Shown: one piece after another, positions 1-9,600 of the stretch
Numbering within the stretch: position 1 is the first letter of the stretch
Layout: the number at the start of each line of letters is the position of its first letter
From: Sciscionella sediminilitoris
GTDB taxonomy: Bacteria; Actinomycetota; Actinomycetes; Mycobacteriales; Pseudonocardiaceae
NCBI RefSeq assembly: GCF_000737195.2
Contig: NZ_JALM01000081.1
Span: forward strand, 62,001 to 126,000
DNA: 64,000 bases
Direction of reading: 5' to 3'
Notes under the pieces: model-generated
Told to the model about the DNA's origin: nothing
The model's database searches: none
Seen by the model: the letters and a program-made list of their open reading frames with translations, nothing else
Translations under genes and position numbers: made by a program

Positions 1-900
1 AGCGGCGTTGTTCGAGCCCTGCCCGGTGATCGGGTCGTTGAGCACGATCGCGTCGGCCATCCCGAGCACCGGCCGCCCGGCCGCTTCGTTCGCGACCGGC
101 TTGCGTACCCGCGGGGTCAGCCGTCCGCGGAGCACCCCGGACTCATCGGTCAGCCCGGTCCCGGCGAACCGCTCGTGCAGCGCGGGAAAATGCGCGCGCA
201 GCAGTTCGAACGTACGGCGCAGGTGTTCGTCCGGGGTGCGCACATCCGCCCAGTGATCCAGCGGCCCACCGGGAAGTCCCTCGAGAACCAGGATGTCGCA
301 GCACCCGCTCGCGGTCAGCGCGGGCATGGTGAACACCTCCCCGATCCCCTCCGCGATGTGATATGCGAGCTCCGCACCGGGTTCGGCACCGGTGAGATAA
401 GTCAGCGCGAGCGCGCGCTGCGGGCCCGCGAACGGAGAACGCGCGGGATCCGGGGCGAACATCCCGCCCAGCTCGCCCTTTCCGGAGGACACCACCACCA
501 GATCGTGGGTGCGGGCGAACTCGTGCACGTCGGCGGCGGTGCACTCCTGGATCCGGAGCTCCCCACCGAGCGCGGCGAACCGTTCCATCCACGCGGCTGC
601 CTTGATGCGCTGGTCGACCGACTGGGCGGGGAGATCCAGCGGGGCACGGAAGGTGCTCTCACCGTGGTAGCTGACCGTCCGGATCTGCGGGCACGACCGT
701 TCCCATTCGTCGAGGCCGAGTTCGCGTTCGGTGTGCAGCGCCGAGGCGAACATGCACTGCGAGGAGGTCACCGGCCCGGTGCGTACCTGCTCCGGGGACC
801 GGTCGTTGACCAGTGTGACCCGATAGTCGTGCGCCACCAGGCCGAGCGCGAGCTGGGCACCGGACTGCCCGGCGCCGACGATCGCGATCCGGCGGGTCAT
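1..900 (-). CDS. StyA-type flavin-dependent monooxygenase (3' end outside window)
   Basis: Only the first 300 codons are inside the window; the C-terminus lies beyond position 1. The N-terminus has the Rossmann FAD motif GAGQSG, and further on there is the segment DPITGQGSNNA typical of the styrene/indole monooxygenase oxygenase subunit (StyA, two-component group E). Such enzymes epoxidise or hydroxylate styrene or indole with reduced FAD supplied by a separate reductase. The ATG overlaps the stop of the upstream StyA-like gene by 4 bp (ATGA), so the two are translationally coupled. The two proteins are clear paralogues sharing VTSSQCMF and PAQSVDQR. The real substrate is not visible; no StyB-type flavin reductase is present in the window. 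Confidence 0.85.
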   Translation of the reverse strand, partial: MTRRIAIVGAGQSGAQLALGLVAHDYRVTLVNDRSPEQVRTGPVTSSQCMFASALHTERELGLDEWERSCPQIRTVSYHGESTFRAPLDLPAQSVDQRIKAAAWMERFAALGGELRIQECTAADVHEFARTHDLVVVSSGKGELGGMFAPDPARSPFAGPQRALALTYLTGAEPGAELAYHIAEGIGEVFTMPALTASGCCDILVLEGLPGGPLDHWADVRTPDEHLRRTFELLRAHFPALHERFAGTGLTDESGVLRGRLTPRVRKPVANEAAGRPVLGMADAIVLNDPITGQGSNNAA

Positions 901-2114
901 ACCCGGTCCAGATAGGCCTTGGCGGAATCCGGATCCATGAACCAGTGGAAGTAGTCCCGCGGGTCGTCGAACCCGTTCACGAACCGGTGGCTGATCCGCC
1001 CGTCCTCACCCGCCGCGCCGAACAGGTTCAGCACGTGTTCCGGCAGCGGGGTCAGCAGCGCGTTGGTCCATGCGCTGACGTAGCGGGCGTAGTCCCAGTA
1101 CCGTTCGAAGGCCAGCCGCATGAACTCCGCGTCGAAGGGCCGGTCCCCGTGCGCCAGGATGCTGGCCAGATACGAGGCGGCGCATTTGCTGGCATTGTTC
1201 GATCCCTGCCCGGTGATCGGATCGTTGAGCACGACCACGTCGGCAAGCCCGAGTACTGGTGCGCCGGAGGGCAGAGTGCCGACCGGATGGCGCACCGTCG
1301 GCGGGAACCGGCCGGAAAGGATGCCGTTCTCGTCGGTGAGCGCGATATCCGCGCACCGTCGCGCCTCCCACGGCAGAAAGGTGTCCAGGATCCATTTCGA
1401 GGTCGCCAGGTGCTGTTCCGGGGAACGCACCTCGCCCCAGCAGTCCATCGGACCACCGGGCACGCCTTCGAGCACCATGATCTCGCACGGCCCGCTCGTG
1501 GTGAGCGCGGGAAAGACGAAATACTCGCCGACACCGGGAATCACGTTGAAACAGACGGCCGAATACGGTTCCCTCGGGGTCATCCCGGTGACATAGGTGA
1601 GCGCGAGCGCACGCTGCGGGGCAGCGAAGGTCGAACGCTGCGCGTCCCGCTCGAACAGGCTCGTGATGTCGCCCTTTCCGGCCGCGACGATCACCAGCTC
1701 CGCCTGGCTCGCGTACTCCTCCAGCTCCGCGATACCCGCCTGCGCGTACTCGACCCGCCCGCCCCGGCGTTCGAATTCGGCGAGCCACACCGGCATCTTC
1801 AGCCGCTGGTCCACCGACTGCGCGGGCACATCCAGCCGGGAAGCCCAGGAGATGGCCACACCACCCGCGCCGTCCGGAACGGTGAGCGAAATGCCTTCCA
1901 CCGGCGGGCATTCGGCGTCCCAGAAGTTCAGGCCGAGTGCGTGCTCGCGCATCAGGGCGCTGCCGAACATGCACTGCGAGGAGGTGACCTTTCCGGTCCG
2001 GATCTCCTCCGGGGTCCGGTTGGACACGATGGTCACCTGATAACCGGCGGCCAGCAGCCCGATTCCGAGCTGCAGCCCGGACTGCCCGGCTCCGACGATC
2101 ACGATGCTGCGCAT
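897..2114 (-). CDS. StyA-type flavin-dependent monooxygenase, oxygenase subunit
   Basis: Complete 405-residue protein, the usual StyA length (about 410). GAGQSGLQLG near residue 8 is the FAD dinucleotide motif; VTSSQCMF, PAQSVDQR and NDPITGQGSN are family segments. Expected role: two-component monooxygenase oxidising a vinyl-aromatic or indole-like substrate with FADH2 from a reductase. It begins 4 bp after the stop of the SDR gene at 2119-2928 and overlaps the next StyA gene by 4 bp, so SDR, StyA1 and StyA2 form one operon. Two consecutive oxygenase subunits may mean two oxidation steps or a heteromer. Family confident, substrate inferred. Confidence 0.9.
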   Translation of the reverse strand: MRSIVIVGAGQSGLQLGIGLLAAGYQVTIVSNRTPEEIRTGKVTSSQCMFGSALMREHALGLNFWDAECPPVEGISLTVPDGAGGVAISWASRLDVPAQSVDQRLKMPVWLAEFERRGGRVEYAQAGIAELEEYASQAELVIVAAGKGDITSLFERDAQRSTFAAPQRALALTYVTGMTPREPYSAVCFNVIPGVGEYFVFPALTTSGPCEIMVLEGVPGGPMDCWGEVRSPEQHLATSKWILDTFLPWEARRCADIALTDENGILSGRFPPTVRHPVGTLPSGAPVLGLADVVVLNDPITGQGSNNASKCAASYLASILAHGDRPFDAEFMRLAFERYWDYARYVSAWTNALLTPLPEHVLNLFGAAGEDGRISHRFVNGFDDPRDYFHWFMDPDSAKAYLDRV

Positions 2115-2118
2115 GGGA

Positions 2119-2928
2119 TCACTCCTTCTCGGTCAGTGCAGGAATCGCGGGCACCGCCTGTTCCGGGCCCATGGCGGAATAGCCGCCGTCCACCGCCCAG
2201 TCCGCCCCGGTGACGAAGGAAGCGGCCGGTGAACAGAGAAACGCGACGACCGCGGCGACCTCCTCCGCATCCCCTGCCCGCCCGAGCAGATGGAACGGGG
2301 CAGCGACCCGGTCGGTGCGCGCCCGGTCGGAACCGGAGAGCGAATCCATGATCTTGGACCAGGTCCAGCCGGGGCTCACCGAATTGACCCGGATCCCGTC
2401 CGCGGCGAGGTCCATGGCCATGTTCCTGGTCAGCTGCACGATCGCGGCCTTGCTGACCGGATAGAGCCAGCGGCCTGTCTGTGCCACCCTCGCCGAGATC
2501 GAACCGAAGTTCACGATCACCCCGCCGTCCGCCGCGGCGAGGTGTTCCCGGGCCACGGCGGCCATCCGCACCGCGCCGACCAGGTTCACGTCCAGTGCGC
2601 GCAGCCATTGCGCCCGGTCCGATTCGGCGCCGTTGTCCTCCTCGTACGAGCACGCCAGGTTGACCAGGATGTCGATACCGCCGGTGGCGCGCACCGTCTC
2701 CGCGACCGTGGCGGCGATCTGCGCGTCCTCGGTGATGTCGGTGTGCGCGAACCGGACACCGGGGACCGCCGCGCAGAGCTCGGCACCGCCCGCGTCGTCG
2801 ATATCGGCCACGGTGACCACCGCCCCGGCCTCGTGCAGCGCGCGCACCACGGCCCGGCCGATGATGGTGGCACCGCCGGTGACCAGGGCACTGCGATCCT
2901 GAAGTGACTGCTGTTGCGGTAGTGGCAT
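2119..2928 (-). CDS. SDR family oxidoreductase
   Basis: A 269-residue classical short-chain dehydrogenase. The catalytic Tyr and Lys are in YPVSK and the Ser is in NFGSIS. The cofactor loop reads TGGATIIG, so the second glycine of the usual TGxxxGxG is Ile. The start is fixed by a strong ribosome site (AAGGAGG about 7 bp upstream of ATG). It is the first gene of the StyA operon and diverges from the AraC regulator. SDRs beside StyA-like oxygenases oxidise or reduce the hydroxylated product; in the Acinetobacter iif indole pathway an SDR acts on dihydroxyindoline. Use for that exact step here is inference. Confidence 0.85.
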   Translation of the reverse strand: MPLPQQQSLQDRSALVTGGATIIGRAVVRALHEAGAVVTVADIDDAGGAELCAAVPGVRFAHTDITEDAQIAATVAETVRATGGIDILVNLACSYEEDNGAESDRAQWLRALDVNLVGAVRMAAVAREHLAAADGGVIVNFGSISARVAQTGRWLYPVSKAAIVQLTRNMAMDLAADGIRVNSVSPGWTWSKIMDSLSGSDRARTDRVAAPFHLLGRAGDAEEVAAVVAFLCSPAASFVTGADWAVDGGYSAMGPEQAVPAIPALTEKE

Positions 2929-2977
2929 TTCGTGTCCTCCTTACTGCGGGAACGCTATGACCTGGATTACACTCGCT

Positions 2978-3016
2978 GCTATCCGTGCGGCGCTTCGGTT
3001 GTGCAGATAGCGCCGC
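2978..3016. promoter_or_regulatory. Nested inverted repeats between SDR operon and AraC gene
   Basis: The divergent gap holds GCGGCGC (2987-2993) and its perfect complement GCGCCGC (3010-3016), overlapped by GCTATC (2978-2983) and GATAGC (3006-3011). This dyad-rich stretch lies about 50-65 bp upstream of the SDR start and 30-65 bp upstream of the AraC-type start, a natural operator position. Function is inferred from position only; AraC proteins often bind direct repeats instead. Confidence 0.35.
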
Positions 3017-3043
3017 CGACGAGGTGTTCGGGAGCGTCTGACC

Positions 3044-4015
3044 ATGCCGGAGCGAGTGTCGGAACCGCTGCCGCTTGCCGGTTACGAGCGGCTGCACTCC
3101 ACCGATGTCGACGAGACGCGGGAGGCAGTCGCCGCCGCGTTCTGCCCGCACGGCCTGTTCCCCGTACAGCGCAGACCGGCCTTCGAGGCCCGGTTCCATT
3201 CGGTGCGGCTCGGTGATGTGGGGCTGAACTATCTGGACTACGGCGATGCCGTGCGGATCGCCCCCGGGCAGCTGGAGGACTTCTTCCTGGTGCAGCTGCC
3301 CCTCTCCGGAAGCGCCGAGATCACCTGCGGTGACCGGCACATCGTCTCGCACCCCGGCCTCGCTTCGGTACCCGCTCCGGACCGGATGCTGTCGATGCGT
3401 TGGGGCGCCGGCAATCCGCAGCTGATCGTGTGGATCGACCGGGAACGGCTGGAGAACCATCTGCGCACGCTGCTGGATCATCCGGTGACCGAACCACTGC
3501 GATTCGAGCTCGGCATGGACACCACCGCCTGCCGGCCCTGGCTGAACGTGGTCGCCCTGCTGCGCGGGGAAGTGGAGCGCGGCGGCGAACCGCTCGCCCA
3601 GCACGAGCTGGAACGACTGCTGATGAGCCGCCTGCTGTTGGCACAGCCGAACAACTACAGCGCGGCGCTGCACCGGCGAGCCCCGGAGGCGGCACCGCGT
3701 GTGGTGCGCGCGGCCGTCGAACTGATCGAGGCGCACGCGGCCGAGCGGCTCACCGTCGAGGACATCGCGGAGGCGGTGGGTATCAGCGTGCGCGCGCTCC
3801 AGGAAGGGTTCCGGCGCACCCTGGACAGTACGCCGACGGGATATCTGCGCGAGGTACGGCTGCAACGGGTGCGCGCTGCGCTGGCCGCGGCCGATCCGCG
3901 CACGGCCGGTGTCACCGATATCGCGCTGCGGTGGGGATTCGTGCATCAGGGCCGGTTCTCCGTGCAGTACCGGCAGCGGTTCGGCGAGTCTCCCTCGGTC
4001 ACCCTGCGCCGCTGA
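3044..4015 (+). CDS. AraC family transcriptional regulator
   Basis: A 323-residue regulator. Residues about 20-190 form a cupin-like AraC ligand-binding domain (AraC_binding_2 type); residues about 225-320 form the double helix-turn-helix, with LTVEDIAEAVGISVRALQ as the first helix pair and DIALRWGFVHQGRFSVQYR as the typical second motif. It is divergent from the SDR-StyA operon and upstream of the hydrolase-nitrilase pair, so it probably senses the substrate and controls both units. The iif indole operon is likewise reported next to an AraC-type regulator, which fits but does not prove an indole-like inducer. Confidence 0.9.
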   Translation: MPERVSEPLPLAGYERLHSTDVDETREAVAAAFCPHGLFPVQRRPAFEARFHSVRLGDVGLNYLDYGDAVRIAPGQLEDFFLVQLPLSGSAEITCGDRHIVSHPGLASVPAPDRMLSMRWGAGNPQLIVWIDRERLENHLRTLLDHPVTEPLRFELGMDTTACRPWLNVVALLRGEVERGGEPLAQHELERLLMSRLLLAQPNNYSAALHRRAPEAAPRVVRAAVELIEAHAAERLTVEDIAEAVGISVRALQEGFRRTLDSTPTGYLREVRLQRVRAALAAADPRTAGVTDIALRWGFVHQGRFSVQYRQRFGESPSVTLRR

Positions 4016-4085
4016 CGCGCCATCCGGACATCGGGCGCGTTCGGCGGATAGTCGCGGATCCCCGGGGCACCCTAGCGTCGTGGGC

Positions 4086-4898
4086 ATGGTGAACGCGCAC
4101 GGTCCGAGCATCACCGCCCTGGACGCGGGCCGCCCGAGGCTCGTGTTCGTACACGGTGGCTGTCACGGTTCCTGGCAGTGGACACACTGGCAACGCTGGT
4201 TCGCCGACCGCGGCTGGAGTTCCCTCGCCGTGGACTGGGCACACCACGACCAGGAGCCGGGTCACCGGAACACCCCGGAATGGCTGCATCGTGGCCTGCG
4301 CGAGGTGACCGGGGATGTGGCCGCCGCGGTGCGCGCCGCCGGTCCGGCACCGATCCTGATCGGGCACAGCATGGGTGGCTTCGCCGCGCTGAACCACGCC
4401 TGTTCATCCGGCGCCTGGCTGACCGGGCTCGTGCTGCTCACCCCGGTGCTGCCGAGCGGCTACGGCGGCGAACCCGTCGAGCTGGAGGTGGATCCGGACC
4501 GGCCGTGGGGACCGCCGCCCCCGGAAACCGCGCGGGAACTGTTCTATTCCGGGACCGGCGACCGCCTCGCCGCGGAATATTTCCGCCGCCTGCAACCGGA
4601 ATCACCGCGCGCCGTCTGGGAGGCAACCCGCTGGACCCTCGAGGTGGACACCTCGGCGCTGCAGGTCCCCACCTTCGTGGTCGGCGCGGAACGCGATCTG
4701 CTCACCCCCGCGCCACGGGTGCGCGAGCTGGCGCACGGAATCGGCGCGGATTACGCGGAATTGCCGGGGGCCGGTCACGGCGTCACACTCGATCCGGGCT
4801 GGCAGGCACTCGCGGCCCGGATCGAAACCTGGATGGCACAGCAGCTCAGCACCGAGAACGAGGAGCACGGATGGAGCCGTACAACGCTGTCGGGTTGA
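4086..4898 (+). CDS. Alpha/beta hydrolase
   Basis: About 270 residues from the ATG at 4086. HGGCHGS is the oxyanion region and GHSMGG the nucleophile elbow, so the nucleophile is Ser; the late GAGHG supplies the His. The fold matches the alpha/beta hydrolase superfamily (esterase, C-C hydrolase, methylesterase-like). The frame is open further upstream to 3909, but that part lies inside the AraC gene, so the ATG after 4080 is preferred. Its 3' end overlaps the start of the nitrilase-like gene by 28 bp, so the two are coupled. Substrate unknown; context suggests ring-cleavage or ester product hydrolysis. Confidence 0.85.
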   Translation: MVNAHGPSITALDAGRPRLVFVHGGCHGSWQWTHWQRWFADRGWSSLAVDWAHHDQEPGHRNTPEWLHRGLREVTGDVAAAVRAAGPAPILIGHSMGGFAALNHACSSGAWLTGLVLLTPVLPSGYGGEPVELEVDPDRPWGPPPPETARELFYSGTGDRLAAEYFRRLQPESPRAVWEATRWTLEVDTSALQVPTFVVGAERDLLTPAPRVRELAHGIGADYAELPGAGHGVTLDPGWQALAARIETWMAQQLSTENEEHGWSRTTLSG

Positions 4899-5947
4899 TT
4901 CCCACCTTCTGGGGCATCCGCACCCGTTCGGATATCGAGAAGAACCTCGAACACCTGGAAAGCCTGACCAAGGCCGCGTTCTGGCTGTCCAATCTGGACA
5001 TCCCGGTCCGCCTGCTCGCGATCCCGGAAGGGGCGCTGCAGGGATTCAACGACGAGATCCTGGACCTCGACCACACCGAATACGCGCACCACTGCGCGAT
5101 CGACGTTCCCGGACCGGAGACCGACCGGCTCGGCGAACTCGCCCGTACCTGGAACGTGTACATCCTGGCGCAGGCCAAAGCGCGGCACCCGGAATGGCCG
5201 GATCTGTTCTTCAACCTCGGCCTCGTCATCGGTCCCGAAGGCGACATCCTGCTGCGGCACTACAAACTGAACGCGCTCCTTCCGGTGGAGCGTTCGGTCT
5301 CCCCGCACGACCTGTTCGACTGGTGGGTCGAACGGTACGGCCGCACCCTGGACGCGTTCTGGCCGGTCGCCGACACCCCGATCGGCAGGCTCGGGGTGAT
5401 GATGGCGATGGAGGGCTGTTATCCGGAGAACGGGCGCGGACTGGCACTCAACGGAGCCGAGGTCGTCTACCGCGGATCACTGCCGGTGCCGTTCACCGAG
5501 AACGACGTCTTCGAGGTCTCCAACCGCGCCCGCGCCCTGGAGAACAACATGTACGTGGTCGCCCCGAACATCGGCGGCTACCACCTCTATCCGGAGAGCC
5601 CCCAACCGATCGACGCCGGCGGCGGGCACTCGATGATCGTGAACCACCGCGGCCAGATCGTCGGGAAACAGTTCGACACCAGCGGTTCCACCTTCGTCAG
5701 CGGGGTCGTCGACATCGAGGCCCTGCGCAGTCACCGGGCCAACGCGCAGATCAGCAACTGGGCCAAGGACATCCGCGCCGAACTCGGCCAGCTGATCTAC
5801 GAGCGCCCGATCTACCCGAAGAACCGCTATCTGAACCGGAAACCGCCGCATCACGAGGAATTCCGCCGCGAGGTGACCGAACGCCAGATCGAGTTGTTGC
5901 AGGACCGGGCGATCTGGCAGAAACCGGGGAGCGAGGGGACGGCGTAG
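4871..5947 (+). CDS. Nitrilase-superfamily protein with catalytic Cys replaced by Ala
   Basis: A 358-residue carbon-nitrogen hydrolase fold protein. Glu53 (IPEG) and Lys132 (HYKLN) match the Glu and Lys of the triad. In the Cys motif (Cys-x-Glu, Pro at +6, Arg at +10) Glu181, Pro185 and Arg189 align, but the Cys position is Ala179; the only nearby Cys is Cys183, four residues late. A classical thiol nitrilase or amidase mechanism is therefore unlikely unless Cys183 substitutes. It overlaps the upstream hydrolase gene, so it is co-expressed. The C-terminal 60 residues extend beyond the core domain. Fold confident; activity unknown. Confidence 0.8.
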   Translation: MEPYNAVGLIPTFWGIRTRSDIEKNLEHLESLTKAAFWLSNLDIPVRLLAIPEGALQGFNDEILDLDHTEYAHHCAIDVPGPETDRLGELARTWNVYILAQAKARHPEWPDLFFNLGLVIGPEGDILLRHYKLNALLPVERSVSPHDLFDWWVERYGRTLDAFWPVADTPIGRLGVMMAMEGCYPENGRGLALNGAEVVYRGSLPVPFTENDVFEVSNRARALENNMYVVAPNIGGYHLYPESPQPIDAGGGHSMIVNHRGQIVGKQFDTSGSTFVSGVVDIEALRSHRANAQISNWAKDIRAELGQLIYERPIYPKNRYLNRKPPHHEEFRREVTERQIELLQDRAIWQKPGSEGTA

Positions 5948-6698
5948 CGGCGCCAAGCTACGGTGTATCTATCCGATGTTCCACAAGCGGCCCGTAGGTG
6001 CGCGGCGCTGCACTCCCCCGGAACGCGACGTCACAGATCGTGTGCGCGCTCGGCCTGACGGTCCGGACGATCACGCAGAGCCAGAAGCATCACCGAAATA
6101 CGGCCGCACGGAAACGGGAGACCATTGCCCGCTTCGCGGACGGCAAAGCGGGCAGCAGTTGCGGGACCAGAGCACCTTCCCACAACCGCCGGGTCCAGTC
6201 GGCCTGCTGGAGTTCTCCGACGTCGAGTGGCTCCGGTCATCGTATGGCGGGACCGCTCACCCAGCCGTTACCTACCACCTCCCCGGGCCAGAATAACTGA
6301 ATTGTACCGTCCGGTCACTGATTTCGACCGGAAAGTCCACCTCAGTTACTGCAATAGGTGACATACTGCCTGGTCCATTCGGACCATATTGGTTAACTCA
6401 AACAGCCGCTGGAGAGCCCTCGAAAACACCTGAGGCGGACCTCGATGCGGCCCGTACACCGATGGTTCGATAATCGCAGCACCCATAGCCGTCATCTCCA
6501 GAGCTCGCTCGATGACCATGCAGTTTGCGGATCACAGTGGAGATCTCATGGGCTCACACGCGATACAAGAGTAAAGAAAGTCAACTGTGAATGTCTTTTG
6601 CTATCTAAATCTGCCTGCAATCACCCATTCAGCCGCTGACATTCCTTTTGTAACCAGGTTTCTTCGAGAAAGAGCTGCCATAAAGACAAGGGGCTAGC
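5948..6698. other. Gene-poor lower-GC gap upstream of the restriction-methyltransferase
   Basis: About 750 bp, visibly richer in A and T than the flanking catabolic genes. Short open frames exist on both strands (for example 5998-6300) but none has a recognisable product, good ribosome site or actinobacterial codon bias. The last 60 bp probably carry the promoter of the next gene. I see no tRNA, insertion sequence or clear flanking direct repeat. It is probably part of the same acquired island. Confidence 0.5.
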
Positions 6699-9600
6699 AT
6701 GCATCGAAGCAAGCGCGTCGCAAGGACGAATGGTGCACCGGACCTCAACTTCGCTGTTTCCGACTTCGGTCGTGCCGTCACTCGGAAGCTGATCACAGGC
6801 CACGGTTCCCACGAGGATCACTTGCGCGGTCCCTTCGAGAAGATGCTCGCCGCGATTGCGAACAGCATCGGGCTTCCCATCACCATGATCGGTGAAGCTC
6901 GTCTGCCTGAACTGGCGCTTCGCCCGGACTACGCCGTAGACGTGGCTAGCGCGCGCATCGGTTACGTCGAGTTGAAGAAGCCCGGACATGGTGTTCCCGA
7001 CACCTGGTCAAGTCCCTCAGCACATGACAAAGAGCAGTGGGAGAAGTTCAAGCTGCTCCCGAATGTTCTCTACACCGACGGCGAGCAGTTCGCACGCTTC
7101 AAGTTCGGGAAATTGCAGGGTGAGGTCGCCCGGTTGACACCAGGGCTCGACCACGCAGGCGAGAAGCTGCGTGCGCCGAATCGCGTTTTCGCTCGTGTCA
7201 TAACCGACTTCCTTCTTTGGGAACCAGAACAGCCTCGCTCGCTCGAGGATCTGATACGTCTGACGTCGAACCTCTGCCGACTCCTGCGTGACGACGTTGC
7301 CGCCGAGTTGGACCGGGAACGTACCGGCCGTTCCCAGCAGCAGACCTTCAGCGCCCTGGCAATGGACTGGCGCCAGCTTCTCTTCCCTAACCTCACCGAC
7401 GAACAGTTTGCCGACCAGTACGCGCAGACAGTCACCTTCGCTCTACTGTTGGCCCGAGTGGAAGGCGTAAGCTTCCAAGGACGTTCCATTGGTGAAATAG
7501 CCCGCTTGCTCGGCAAGAAGCATTCACTGATGGGGCGAGCGCTCACCATACTCACCGACCAGCAGGAGCACGAGCTGAGCATCGCGCTCACGACAATGCT
7601 CAGAGTCGTGAGCGTCGTCGATTGGGCAGCATTCCCCGACGATTCTTACTCGATGCTCTACGAGAGCTTCCTCGACAACTACGATCCGGCACTACGTCGC
7701 AGAAGCGGTGTCTACTACACCCCAGCTGAACTGGTGTCGTTCATGACTCGCTTCGTGGATGAAGTACTCCGGAAGAAGCTCGGCCGCCGACTCGGGTTCG
7801 CCGATCGCGACGTGATCGTGGTCGATCCGGCCATGGGGACCGGAAGCTTTCTCGCCGAAGTCATCAACGCGGTCGCCACGACCATCGCTGCCGATGAAGG
7901 CCCTGGTGCGGTCGCACCGCACCTTCGAGAACTGGCGGGACGGTTGATCGGCTTCGAGAACCAGGCTGCCCCGTACGCGATCGCCGAACTACGGGTGCAC
8001 AGTCTACTGAAAAGACGCCACCGCTCGGAGGTACCACACAGTGAGCGCAGGTTTCTCGCGGACACCCTGGACGACCCTGACGTACAGGCGCTGCCGCTGG
8101 GAACCATGTACGAGGCGATCAACAAATCCCGGCGCGGCGCGAATCAGGTCAAACGCGAAGAGCCGGTCATGGTGGTACTTGGCAATCCACCATACGCTGA
8201 CAAGGCGGCCGGCACAGCGCCTTGGATCGAGAATTCGGGCTCCGGCAAGGACGCTCCGGGACTGAAAGCCTTTCGCAAGGCCGGGAACGGGCGCCATGAG
8301 TACGTGCTGTCGAACAAGTACGTCTACTTCTGGAGATGGGCCACGTGGAAGGCATTCGACGCCCATCCTGGGCACCCATCAGGGGTAGTCGCCTTCGTTT
8401 GCTCCGCAGGTTTTCTCGCCGGGCCAGGATTTGCCGGGATGCGTGAGTACCTTCGCCGCACGGCCGACGAGGGATGGATCATCGATCTCACCCCGGAAGG
8501 GCATCAGCCTCCGATGAACACCAGATTCTTTCGGGCCAACCAGCAGCCCATTTGCCTCGCAGTGTTCATCCGGCGGGGCGGGCCCAATCCGGAGGCCCCA
8601 GCACGAGTGCACCGTTCATCCGCTGCAGGAACAGTGAGCGAGAAGATTGAGACGCTCAAGCTGCTGACGATCAACGACGTTCGATGGCAGCGATGCGCAG
8701 ACGGTTGGCAGGCACCGTTCGATCAAAGCGGATCCGAAATGTGGGTCTCCATGCCGTCTCTCCCCGACCTCATGCCATGGGCTGTTCCGGGTTTGAAACC
8801 AAACCGAACGTGGGTCTACGCGCCCGAACCAGAGACGCTCCTCGAACGATGGGCCACACTGATCCGGTCCCCAAGATCCGAAAAGGCCGAAATGCTGAAG
8901 GAAACACGGGACAGTCAAATAGGCTCCGAAAAAGCACACATACCAGGAATGGCCGATCATATCGGCACCATTGCAGCAGAGACCGGGCCATGTCCCACCT
9001 TATGTCGCACGACACACAGATCCTTTGATCGCAAGTGGTCGATCCCCGATTTCCGGCTCCATGATCGACCACGCCCGCCGTTGTGGTATACACAATCCGA
9101 CCAGCAAATTTTCGTCGTAGAACAACACGCGCACCCGATCAGTGCGGGTCCCGCTTTGATCTTCTCATCCCTGATCCCGGATATGCATAGCCATTCGGGC
9201 CGTGGCGGCCGTGTTCTACCCCTGTACCGAGACGCTGCGGCCAGCTCCGCCAACATCAGCCCTGGACTGCTCGAATTTCTATCCCAACACCTCAAATGTG
9301 CGGTCAGCGCCGAGGACCTCGTGGCATATATCGCCGCTGTCACCGCGCATCAGGGGTTCACACGTCGGTTCGCCCATGAGCTAAGACAACCTGGAATAAG
9401 GATCCCGCTCACGAAGAGAGGGCCGTCCTGGCGCACAGCGGTCGCTTTGGGGCGGGAAGTACTCTGGCTCCACACGTACGGGGAACGCTGTGTCGACCCA
9501 GCTGCCGACCGTCCAGCTTCCGTGCCTCGAATGAAGGCAACAGCAGACCGGCCGACCGTACAGGTGGGCATACCGGATACACCGGATCGAATGCCCGACA

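Noticed and set aside
945-2213. Long open frame on the + strand opposite the StyA gene (and many like it across the window)
   Set aside because: High-GC codon bias leaves the antisense frames open; the translations are Arg/Pro/Gly-rich with no domain and no ribosome site.
5998-6300. Remnant transposase or helix-turn-helix gene
   Set aside because: A short LGLTVRT segment is suggestive, but there is no wider similarity, terminal repeats or ribosome site.
6400-6698. Possible tRNA or attachment site near the restriction island
   Set aside because: A TTCGAT-like stretch near 6465 lacks the T-stem and acceptor stem; no flanking direct repeats were found by eye.
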